This document shows positions 8,528 through 14,834 of a DNA stretch of 14,893 nt, in pieces. Each line of letters opens with the position of its first letter. The first letter of the stretch is position 1. Source of the DNA: JBCBWG01 sp964579305. GTDB taxonomy: Bacteria > Pseudomonadota > Alphaproteobacteria > Rhizobiales > Hyphomicrobiaceae. The position numbers and the translations under genes were made by a program. The notes under the pieces are model-generated. The model was given only the letters and a program-made list of their open reading frames with translations. It had not been told where the DNA came from and made no database searches. The DNA lies in assembly GCA_964579305.1 (NCBI GenBank), contig CAZOGY010000090.1, positions 1 to 14,893 of the forward strand. Reading direction: 5' to 3'.

Positions 8528-10138
8528 TTAGTTTGAGAACTTGAGATACTTGAAGTGCGGCTGATCTTCCGGCTGCACGTCAAATGCGATTGAATTGAGC
8601 ATGCCCCAGTTAAGAACCTGGTGATGCACGGCCGCATACAGCGTCTGATTTTGCACTTCCGCCCAGATCTCGCTGATCAGCTTGTTGCGGGCTTCCAGAT
8701 TGGTTTCAGAGGCCAGCGCCTGGATTTTCTTGTCGAGTTCCGGGTTCGAATAGCGCGTTGCGTTCCACGAACCGAGCGTGTCGGTGGTCGTGTGAATCAG
8801 GAAGTTGAAAATGTACTCGCTGTCGAAGGTCGGAACGCCCCACCCAAGCATGTAGAAGTCGGTCTTCTTGGTCTTGATCAGCGGGAAGTGCTGCGCCTTT
8901 GGTTTCGCATCGAGCGTCACCTTGATTCCGACACGCCCAAGCATGCCGACAACAGCCTGGCAGATTGCCTCGTCATTGATATAGCGGTCGTTCGGGCAAT
9001 TGAGTGTCAGGCCGAATCCATCAGGATATCCCGCGTCCGCCAGCAAAGACTTCGCTTTATTGATGTCTGCCTGGGGGTACGCGTCCAGTTCTTTCGTCCA
9101 GCCATTCACGAACGGCGGCATGATCACGCCGGTCGGTTGCGATTGCCCACGCATCACGACGCGCTGGATCGCTTCACGGTTGATCGCGGTATTGATCGCC
9201 TGGCGCACGCGCAGATCGGCGAGCGGGTTCTTTCCGTCCACGGTGTCCGACGTCAGATCGGCATCGCCGACGTTCATGCCAAAAAAGATTGTCCGGTTTT
9301 GCGGCGCCTTCACCACTTTCAGCTTGGGGTCTGACGCAACCCGTTGCAGATCCTGGACCGGAACATCCTGGATGAAATCAACCTCGCCCGACAATAGTGC
9401 CGCAACCCGTGTCGCGGCGGCCTTGATTGGCGTGTAGATGATTTCACTGACTTCGAGCGGGAACTGGCCTTTGCCCCAGTAGGCGTCGTTAGCCTTCAGG
9501 ACCGTCTTGGAATCCGGCACGCGGCTGACGAGTTCAAATGCGCCGGTCCCGTTGGCGTTGCGCACCGCATAGTTGGTGCCGCCGCCGGCAAAATCCTGCG
9601 GGTCCGCCGCTCCGTTTTTCGTCGTCCAATCCGCGTCCATCATGAATAGATTGGTCAAATTGACCGGCAGCAGCGGGTTTGGACCTTTGGTCTTAAAGTG
9701 CACCGTGTAATCATCGATTTTGACGACGTCCTCGACCGATGAGAGCAGCTCCTTCATCGCCGACGTCGGTTTCATGGCCCGTTTGATGGAAAACACCACG
9801 TCGTCGGCATTGAACGCGCTTCCGTCATGGAACGTCACGTTTTGGCGCAGCTTGAAGGCCCACACTTTCGGGTCGTCGGTGACCGACCAGGAGACGGCGA
9901 GCGCGGGAACAATCTTGCCGGCCATGTCGCGATGCAACAGTGGTTCGTAGATCTGATGCGCCAGCGCGTGCGTCGGGCCTTCGTTTTGCGCGTGCGGGTC
10001 AAGCGTCAGGCTGTCGCCCTGCCGCGCCCAACGCAAGGTTTTGGCCGACGCCGTATCAACTACGCTGGCCAAGGTCACTGCACACAGCGCGGCACTTGCG
10101 AGTACCGCGGTCGCGGCACGCTGAAGACGAATGGTCAT
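8528..10138 (-). CDS. Periplasmic solute-binding protein of peptide ABC importer (SBP family 5)
   Basis: Encodes 536 residues, a usual length for the DppA/OppA/NikA class. The signal peptide has Arg4 and Arg7, a hydrophobic core at about 8-26 and an Ala-Ser-Ala cleavage site at residue 32. There is no lipobox, so it should be soluble in the periplasm. Family marks: Leu-Arg-Trp-Ala-Arg with Asp-Pro-His near the mature N-terminus; Tyr-Glu-Pro-Leu-Leu; the Phe-His-Asp-Gly-Ser-x-Phe-Asn-Ala-Asp-Asp-Val segment; Asn-Gly-Thr-Gly-Ala-Phe; and a paired-Cys segment in the C-terminal lobe. A GGGAG lies about 11 bases before the ATG. It is the first gene of the importer operon, divergent from the TolC-like gene across 607 bp. 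Ligand unknown: peptide, glutathione-like, nickel chelate and sugar-derived ligands are all found in this family. Confidence 0.95.
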   Translation of the reverse strand: MTIRLQRAATAVLASAALCAVTLASVVDTASAKTLRWARQGDSLTLDPHAQNEGPTHALAHQIYEPLLHRDMAGKIVPALAVSWSVTDDPKVWAFKLRQNVTFHDGSAFNADDVVFSIKRAMKPTSAMKELLSSVEDVVKIDDYTVHFKTKGPNPLLPVNLTNLFMMDADWTTKNGAADPQDFAGGGTNYAVRNANGTGAFELVSRVPDSKTVLKANDAYWGKGQFPLEVSEIIYTPIKAAATRVAALLSGEVDFIQDVPVQDLQRVASDPKLKVVKAPQNRTIFFGMNVGDADLTSDTVDGKNPLADLRVRQAINTAINREAIQRVVMRGQSQPTGVIMPPFVNGWTKELDAYPQADINKAKSLLADAGYPDGFGLTLNCPNDRYINDEAICQAVVGMLGRVGIKVTLDAKPKAQHFPLIKTKKTDFYMLGWGVPTFDSEYIFNFLIHTTTDTLGSWNATRYSNPELDKKIQALASETNLEARNKLISEIWAEVQNQTLYAAVHHQVLNWGMLNSIAFDVQPEDQPHFKYLKFSN

Positions 10139-10235
10139 GGTCGATGAAGCTCCCGAAGAACAATGAGGGTCGGCTCGCCCGCCTCAAGTCATAGGCACCA
10201 GCGGCAAGTGTGGAACGGAAGCGTATTGGCCAGCA

Positions 10236-10263
10236 AGCGCGAATTGCGGGCAGAGCGCGAATT
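10236..10263. repeat. Tandem 10-bp direct repeat in importer leader
   Basis: AGCGCGAATT occurs at 10236-10245 and again at 10254-10263, an 18-bp period. It lies about 100 bp upstream of the binding-protein start. It could be a pair of regulator half sites or chance. Confidence 0.4.
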
Positions 10264-10267
10264 AAAG

Positions 10268-10285
10268 CGGCGCACAGCAGCGCCG
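10268..10285 (-). promoter_or_regulatory. Possible hairpin in importer leader
   Basis: CGGCGC (10268-10273) pairs with GCGCCG (10280-10285) around a 6-base loop. Read on the minus strand it is followed by CTTTAATT, which is only weakly terminator-like. If the importer promoter is in the AT-rich core, this hairpin would be in the 5' leader. Confidence 0.3.
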
Positions 10286-10422
10286 TTTGATCGTGCCGCC
10301 GGTCTTTCAAGGCATCTTGTAGGCAAGGATCGCGCGTTCGCCTGGATGCGGGGCGGCACGCGCGGAGAGATCCGTATGCTGCATGAATGAACGATTTCAA
10401 ATAGCACGAATTGTTCTGAAAA

Positions 10423-10434
10423 TATAATATTATA
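10423..10434. promoter_or_regulatory. Palindromic TATAAT in AT-rich core
   Basis: TATAATATTATA is a perfect 12-bp palindrome, so a consensus -10 hexamer reads out on both strands. It is the centre of the most A+T-rich stretch in the window, between two divergent operons. No good -35 hexamer stands at 16-18 bp on either side, so the promoter call is tentative. Confidence 0.4.
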
Positions 10435-10468
10435 ATAAATAGATACTAAAGAAACTAATCATTCAAAC

Positions 10469-10524
10469 GATGCAAAGCGGCGCGCGCTATGCAAGGGCAT
10501 TCTCTAGAGTTCTTGCTTTGCATC
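10469..10524. repeat. Inverted repeat upstream of TolC-like gene
   Basis: GATGCAAAG (10469-10477) and CTTTGCATC (10516-10524) are exact inverted copies 38 bases apart. Within the spacer GCAAG (10491-10495) pairs with CTTGC (10512-10516), around an 8-bp palindrome CTCTAGAG (10502-10509). It could fold as a branched hairpin in RNA or serve as a spaced operator. No T-run follows. Confidence 0.5.
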
Positions 10525-10573
10525 TTATGTGGTCGATTCGCCAAAAGCGATTTGTAAGCTTATCCAGGCTAAT

Positions 10574-10605
10574 TGACGTTATTCCATGCACCGATCATAA
10601 CGTCA
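10574..10605. promoter_or_regulatory. Operator-like inverted repeat upstream of TolC-like gene
   Basis: TGACGTTAT (10574-10582) and ATAACGTCA (10597-10605) form a perfect 9-bp inverted repeat with a 14-base spacer. The half-site centres are 23 bp apart, close to two helical turns, as for a dimeric repressor or activator. It stands 140 bp before the TolC-like start. The cognate regulator is not encoded in the window. Confidence 0.55.
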
Positions 10606-10649
10606 TCGCGGTTGCGCAATCTGCGCTTCGGTCACGGAGCGCCCGGGCA

Positions 10650-10667
10650 AAAGGCATTTCAGCCTTT
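10650..10667 (+). promoter_or_regulatory. Small hairpin in TolC-like leader
   Basis: AAAGGC (10650-10655) pairs with GCCTTT (10662-10667) around a 6-base loop, about 80 bp before the TolC-like start. No T-run follows. It may be a leader hairpin or chance. Confidence 0.3.
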
Positions 10668-10745
10668 GTGGATACGCGCAACAGGCAGTGAGCGAGTTTG
10701 GGGGCAAGGTTCTGTTGCGGCGGGGCTTTATCAGCGGGGACTACC

Positions 10746-12299
10746 ATGAACGCGTCTTTCCGAAAGGTCGGCTTTGTTTCAGCGACGGCCTTAGTGCTGA
10801 CAACTGGATGTGCGGTGACGCCTGATCCGCTGGATGGTGTGCAACTTTCTTCAATTTCACAGAAAAACCTCGTCGAGGTGACCGCGGCCCAAGAGCCGGT
10901 CAAGGGCGCCATCGGTCTTTACGAAGCGATGGCGCGAGCCTTGAAATATAACCTCGACCATAAAGTCGAGATTTACCAGCGTGCCTTGCGGCAGAAAGAG
11001 TTGCGGCTGGCCCATTTCGAGATGCTGCCGGGCGTTGTTGCAAACTCCGGTTTCGCCAAGCGCGATAACTTTTCCGCTTCAACAAGCCAGCGTGTCGACC
11101 CGGCAACCGGCGAGCTTGCTGGAGCTGGCGCATTCCAGAACTTCAACACATCTCAGGAAAAAAACCGCCGTACCGCAGACGTGGAATTCAGTTGGCACGT
11201 TCTTGACTTCGGTCTTTCTTATGTCCGCGCGCGCCAGTCGGCCGACAAGGTGCTGATCGCAGCGGAACTCCGTCGCAAGGTCGTCAACCGCATTATCGAA
11301 GACGTACGCACCGCGTTCTGGCGCGCATTGACGGCCGACCGGCTTTTGAACCGCCTGCGCAGGCTTGAGGCGCGCACGCGCCGCGCATTGGCCTCGGCAC
11401 GCTCAGTGTCAAGCGAACGTCAGACGTCGCCGATCACCGCACTGACCTATGAGCGCGAACTCGTTGAAATCAAACAGCGCGTTCAGGAGCTGCAGCGGGA
11501 TCTGACGGTCGCGCGGGCGCAGTTGGCCTCGCTGATGAACCTTAAGCCAGGCTCAAAATTCCGCCTGCGTGCACCGACCAATTCTGGGGCGCGGGTCCGC
11601 ATCCCGGCTTCGGCGCCCGATATGATCTGGACGGCGATCAACAACCGCCCGGAGTTGCGTGAAGTCGCCTATCGCAAGCGCATCAATCTCAAGGAAGCCG
11701 ATGCGGCCCTGCTGCAACTTCTGCCGGGTCTTCAGCTCTATGCCGGCACAAACTACGACAGCAACGACTTCCTTTTGAACGCCGATTGGCTGTCGTGGGG
11801 TGCCAAAGCGAGCTGGAACTTGCTTCGTGTCATTCAGTATCCGGCCAAGCGCCGCGTCATCGATGGCCAGGATGCATTGCTCCAGCAGCGTGCGCTTGCG
11901 CTGACCATGGCCGTGATGACCCAAGTCCACGTTTCGCGGGTGCGGTTCTATCATTACCAGCGCGAACTCGCGACGGCCTCCGAGTACTTCGGCGTCCAGC
12001 GCAGGCTCGTCCAAAAGATGCGGGTTGAGGCCGCGGCAGGCCGCATCAGCGATCAGACCCTGATCCGCGAGGAAATGAATACGCTCGTTGCTGAGGTGAA
12101 GCGAGATATCGCGTACGCCCGGCTCCAAAATGCCTATGCGAATATGTACGCCTCGATGGGGCTGGATCCTTACTCGGGCGATGCAGTTGCCTTCGATGTC
12201 TCGGTCAAAGAACTGGCCAACCGCCTGCGCGCGGTCTGGATCGAGCGTGGCCGTCGCGGCCATCGTCCACAACTCCTGAAAGTGGCCGCCAAAGGCTGA
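10746..12299 (+). CDS. TolC-family outer-membrane factor, predicted lipoprotein
   Basis: Encodes 517 residues. The start at 10746 is chosen over the in-frame ATG at 10698 because GGGGA lies 5 bases upstream and a lipoprotein signal follows: Arg6-Lys7, a hydrophobic core, then Leu-Thr-Thr-Gly-Cys with Cys22. Ala after Cys fits outer-membrane sorting. The body is two alternating helical and strand repeats of the outer-membrane-factor fold. The first strand segment ends with Phe-Ser-Trp-His-Val-Leu-Asp-Phe-Gly (about 148-156); the second is Ala-Ser-Trp-Asn-Leu-Leu with Pro-Ala-Lys-Arg (about 355-370). Long coiled-coil helices flank each. It should form a trimeric channel-tunnel. It leads an operon with two periplasmic adaptors. 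Its stop codon sits inside a 24-bp palindrome. The C-terminal tail is Arg/His-rich. The substrate is unknown. Confidence 0.93.
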   Translation: MNASFRKVGFVSATALVLTTGCAVTPDPLDGVQLSSISQKNLVEVTAAQEPVKGAIGLYEAMARALKYNLDHKVEIYQRALRQKELRLAHFEMLPGVVANSGFAKRDNFSASTSQRVDPATGELAGAGAFQNFNTSQEKNRRTADVEFSWHVLDFGLSYVRARQSADKVLIAAELRRKVVNRIIEDVRTAFWRALTADRLLNRLRRLEARTRRALASARSVSSERQTSPITALTYERELVEIKQRVQELQRDLTVARAQLASLMNLKPGSKFRLRAPTNSGARVRIPASAPDMIWTAINNRPELREVAYRKRINLKEADAALLQLLPGLQLYAGTNYDSNDFLLNADWLSWGAKASWNLLRVIQYPAKRRVIDGQDALLQQRALALTMAVMTQVHVSRVRFYHYQRELATASEYFGVQRRLVQKMRVEAAAGRISDQTLIREEMNTLVAEVKRDIAYARLQNAYANMYASMGLDPYSGDAVAFDVSVKELANRLRAVWIERGRRGHRPQLLKVAAKG

Positions 12300-12317
12300 T
12301 GGTCATGACCATCAGCC
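12294..12317 (+). promoter_or_regulatory. Perfect 24-bp palindrome at the TolC/adaptor junction
   Basis: GGCTGATGGTCA (12294-12305) is followed directly by its reverse complement TGACCATCAGCC (12306-12317). It contains the TolC-like stop TGA (12297-12299) and two ATG codons (12299, 12305) in the adaptor frame. In RNA it would form a stem of about 10 pairs with a 4-base loop, hiding those starts unless a terminating ribosome opens it. It could control coupling, adjust adaptor dose or act as a DNA operator. The match is exact; the role is inference. Confidence 0.85.
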
Positions 12318-12360
12318 CCGGCCCGGCCGCAGCGGTCGTGAGGTGTCTTGTGCCATCGCT

Positions 12361-12386
12361 CGAAAGCATCCTTCCGGTTGCTTTCG
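12361..12386 (+). promoter_or_regulatory. Hairpin just before the preferred adaptor start
   Basis: CGAAAGCA (12361-12368) pairs with TGCTTTCG (12379-12386) around a 10-base loop, ending 8 bases before the ATG at 12395. With the palindrome at 12294-12317 it makes the 95-bp gap a two-hairpin leader. If translation instead starts at 12299, it would lie within coding sequence. Confidence 0.5.
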
Positions 12387-12394
12387 GGTCCCCC

Positions 12395-13159
12395 ATGGCC
12401 CGTTTGCTGCTGACCCTGGTCATCCTGTTGTGGGCGTCGGCCAGCGCACTGGCCGATGATGCGCCGAGCGCGCGCGGGGTCGTCGTCGCGCTGAACCGGG
12501 CAGAACTCGCAACGCACCTCACCGCGCCGGTCGCTGTGATCGGGTTTCGAGAAGGTGAAGCGTTTTCGCGCGGCGATCTCTTGATCGGCTTTGATTGCCG
12601 ACGCCAGCAATCGGAACTGGCCTCCGCCACGGCCAAAGTTCGCGAAGCCCGCCTCACGTTGGAAAGCAACCGTTATCTGGTTGCGCGCAACGCGCTTGGG
12701 CGGCACGAGGCCGAGATTGCCGCGGCCAAGCTTGCCCAGGCCCAAGCGGATGCCGCGGCGATTGAGGCGCGACTGACCAATTGCGAAGTCCGTGCCCCGT
12801 TCAGCGGACTGGTCGCAAGCCTCGCGATTAACCGGCATGAGTATCCAAAGCCCGGTGCGCCGTTCCTGACGATCTTGTCGAACGATCATCTGGAAATCGA
12901 GCTGATCGTGCCATCGCGTTGGCTGCGGTGGCTCAAGACGGGACACGCGTTCCGTTTCAAAGTCGAAGAATTAGGCACCTCTGCCGCAGGTCGCATTGTG
13001 CGTATTGGCGGCGCTGTCGACCCCGTCAGTCAGACTATCAAACTCTACGGTCGCGCCGATTCCACTCACGCCGGACTGCGCGCCGGCATGAGCGGCACGG
13101 CGGAGCTTGAAGCCCTTCAATCCGGCCCTGTTGCGCGTGCGCCCGTCGACACGAGATAG
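12395..13159 (+). CDS. Periplasmic adaptor (HlyD/MFP family)
   Basis: Encodes 254 residues from ATG 12395. This start gives a textbook signal peptide: Arg3, a Leu-rich core and Ala-Leu-Ala cleavage at residue 20, followed by Asp-Asp. It lacks a clear ribosome-binding site, so ATG 12299, overlapping the TolC-like stop and adding 32 residues, or ATG 12305 remain possible. After the signal comes a half lipoyl domain (about 25-68), a short coiled-coil hairpin (about 69-128), the second half lipoyl domain (Val-Arg-Ala-Pro-Phe-Ser-Gly, 132-138), then a beta-barrel with Gly-Gly-Ala-Val-Asp-Pro-Val-Ser-Gln-Thr (205-214) and Leu-Arg-Ala-Gly-Met-Ser-Gly (228-234), both hallmarks of membrane fusion proteins. 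It is likely to bridge the TolC-like channel to an inner-membrane partner. The GAF-adaptor gene begins 5 bases after its stop. Confidence 0.9.
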   Translation: MARLLLTLVILLWASASALADDAPSARGVVVALNRAELATHLTAPVAVIGFREGEAFSRGDLLIGFDCRRQQSELASATAKVREARLTLESNRYLVARNALGRHEAEIAAAKLAQAQADAAAIEARLTNCEVRAPFSGLVASLAINRHEYPKPGAPFLTILSNDHLEIELIVPSRWLRWLKTGHAFRFKVEELGTSAAGRIVRIGGAVDPVSQTIKLYGRADSTHAGLRAGMSGTAELEALQSGPVARAPVDTR

Positions 13160-13164
13160 AGACA

Positions 13165-14691
13165 ATGAGCACCAAGCCCGCTCGCGCGGCTGACGTGACG
13201 CACAATCAAACGGCGGCGACTGAGACCTTTGGCGCCGAGAAATCTTCCACCCGTTCCCAGGCGCCCAAAGCGAACAACAAGCGACGCGCGCAGCAGGTGC
13301 CGGGCCCAAATCCCCAGCCGGCAAACCAAGATGGAAGTATGGCGCGCTCTCCGCTGCCGGCGCTTTTGGCCTTCGAGGCGTCCATTCGCGAGGCGATCAC
13401 ACCGCGCGCACTTGCCCACGTCGTCGCAAACGAAAGCCGCAAGGTGCTGCGCGCGCGCCAAAGCTTCCATGTCCGCATCACCCGGCGCGGCCGGTGCCAG
13501 ATCACTGCCGCCTCCGGCGTGTCCACGCTTGACCCGAACGCGCCCCTTTTACGCGCAATCGAGTCGCGCCTGCGCGAATCGCTGCGCGGCGGTGACGTGA
13601 CCGCGCCACGCCGGATCAGTTTCGATGGCATCGCCAATGCAACCGGGACGGATGAAGCCGCCCACACCGTTCGCGAACCCTTTCAGCTCGGCGCGCAGGC
13701 TCTATGGACCCCAATGGTGGCACGATGCGGCACGGTATTCGGCGGTGTTTTGCATGTGCGCAACGACGACTGGTCGGAAGCGGAGGCGGTGTTTGCCAAG
13801 CGCATGGCGGATGCATCGGCTCATGCCTGGCTTGCACTCGATCCGCGAGCAGTCCGTGCACGGTCAGGCTGGCGCGGTAAGCTTCTAGCAAGCGCGATCG
13901 GTGTGGCTGCCGGGCTTGCATTGCTGATCCCAGTGCCGATGTCCGCGCTTGCGCCCGTTGAGATTGTACCGCGCGACCCGTTCGTGGTCGCAGCTCCCAT
14001 CGACGGCGTCATTGAAGCCGTCGAGATTGACCCGAACGCGACCGTTCGCGTTGGCCAACCCTTGATGCGATTCGAAGACACCAACGTGCGCAACAAAGCC
14101 AATATCGCTGAGCGGGAATTGCGCGTGGCAGATGCGCGGGTCAAACGCGCCAATCAGGAAGCATTTTCGACCGCCGACGGCCGGCGCGAACTTGCCATTG
14201 CGCGCGCCGAGCGAGATGTCCGTTTAAGCGAATTGGCATACGCGCGCGCGCTCGTCGCCAAAACCGTCGTCGCAGCCCAGGTGCCGGGCGTGGCCGTTTT
14301 CAACGATCGAAAAGACCTCACGGGTAAGCCGGTGAAGGTCGGCGAGCGGCTTTTGGAAATCGCCGATCCGCAACGCGTTTGGTTGCGAATTGAAATGCCA
14401 GTCGCAGACGTCTCGCTCTTGAAGCCCGGTGCTAATGTCAAGGTCTACCTGGACGCCGACCCGCTCAATCCAATGACGGCGCGTCTCGTTCGCGCGGATT
14501 ATCAAGCCAAGGCTCGTCACGGGGATCAGGTGGCTTTTCGGGCTTGGGCAGAGCCAACCGCCAAACAAAGCGGGCCAGCGCCGCGACTGGGTGGGCGCGG
14601 CACCGCGCAGGTTTTTGGCGATGATGTGCCACTTGGGCTGTTTCTATTTCGCCGTCCAATCACAGCAGCCCGCCAATGGCTCGGCCTTTAA
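13165..14691 (+). CDS. GAF-like domain fused to HlyD/MFP adaptor
   Basis: Encodes 508 residues. Order: a polar, basic, Gln/Asn/Pro-rich N-terminus (1-60); a GAF-like alpha/beta domain (about 68-225), with Leu-Trp-Thr-Pro-Met near 180-184 and the strand Val-Phe-Gly-Gly-Val-Leu-His-Val at 191-198; a single membrane segment (about 240-257); then a periplasmic MFP part. That part has a lipoyl half (Ala-Pro-Ile-Asp-Gly-Val-Ile, 277-283), a short coiled coil (about 310-367), and the second half with barrel (Pro-Gly-Val-Ala-Val-Phe, 374-379; Gly-Glu-Arg-Leu-Leu-Glu-Ile-Ala, 393-400). Basic residues before the membrane segment agree with the GAF-like part being cytoplasmic. Start 13165 is 5 bases after the previous stop and has only a weak GAGA upstream. 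It probably anchors the TolC-adaptor complex and may sense a cytoplasmic ligand; the ligand is unknown. No pump gene follows before the repeat. Confidence 0.88.
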   Translation: MSTKPARAADVTHNQTAATETFGAEKSSTRSQAPKANNKRRAQQVPGPNPQPANQDGSMARSPLPALLAFEASIREAITPRALAHVVANESRKVLRARQSFHVRITRRGRCQITAASGVSTLDPNAPLLRAIESRLRESLRGGDVTAPRRISFDGIANATGTDEAAHTVREPFQLGAQALWTPMVARCGTVFGGVLHVRNDDWSEAEAVFAKRMADASAHAWLALDPRAVRARSGWRGKLLASAIGVAAGLALLIPVPMSALAPVEIVPRDPFVVAAPIDGVIEAVEIDPNATVRVGQPLMRFEDTNVRNKANIAERELRVADARVKRANQEAFSTADGRRELAIARAERDVRLSELAYARALVAKTVVAAQVPGVAVFNDRKDLTGKPVKVGERLLEIADPQRVWLRIEMPVADVSLLKPGANVKVYLDADPLNPMTARLVRADYQAKARHGDQVAFRAWAEPTAKQSGPAPRLGGRGTAQVFGDDVPLGLFLFRRPITAARQWLGL

Positions 14692-14692
14692 T

Positions 14693-14834
14693 GCATGTCG
14701 CATCCAATCGGATTCACGCTCCACGGCCGCAAAGCGGCCCGGGCCGTCGATGTTCGTGTTCGAAACATCGACACGAAAACGGCCCGCCCCAAGCGCAACA
14801 GAGCGAAAGCGAGGCGCATTTCATGCGACACGCT
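14693..14834 (+). repeat. Structured intergenic repeat, copy 2
   Basis: A 142-bp direct copy of the element at 3125-3288, beginning 2 bases after the GAF-adaptor stop codon. It is better paired than copy 1. The ends GCATGTCGCAT and ATGCGACACGC match at 10 of 11. GGCCGC pairs with GCGGCC (14725-14739), GGGCCGT (14741-14747) with ACGGCCC (14779-14785), and within that TCGATGTT (14747-14754) with AACATCGA (14764-14771). Lying directly after the operon, the stacked hairpins may also act as a 3' processing barrier or terminator. Beyond it, to the window end, nothing is recognised. Confidence 0.9.

Larger units (their letters stand above)
10139..10745. other. 607-bp divergent control region
   Basis: This is the stretch between the importer binding-protein start and the TolC-like start. 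Open frames inside it are short, lack ribosome-binding sites and look like no family I recognise, so I treat it as non-coding. It holds a 10-bp direct repeat (10236-10263), a small hairpin (10268-10285), an AT-rich core (about 10390-10465) with a palindromic TATAAT, and three inverted repeats nearer the TolC-like gene (described separately). The A+T peak is the obvious place for divergent promoters. Confidence 0.7.

Noticed and set aside
10470..10691. 73-residue frame in the divergent region
   Set aside because: No ribosome-binding site, no family similarity, and it runs across the inverted repeats.
11553..12272. 239-residue minus-strand frame over the TolC-like gene
   Set aside because: Antisense shadow; the plus-strand protein has a full outer-membrane-factor architecture.
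12170..12946. 258-residue minus-strand frame over the adaptor gene
   Set aside because: A shadow of a GC-rich gene: the plus strand encodes a clear signal peptide and MFP domains.
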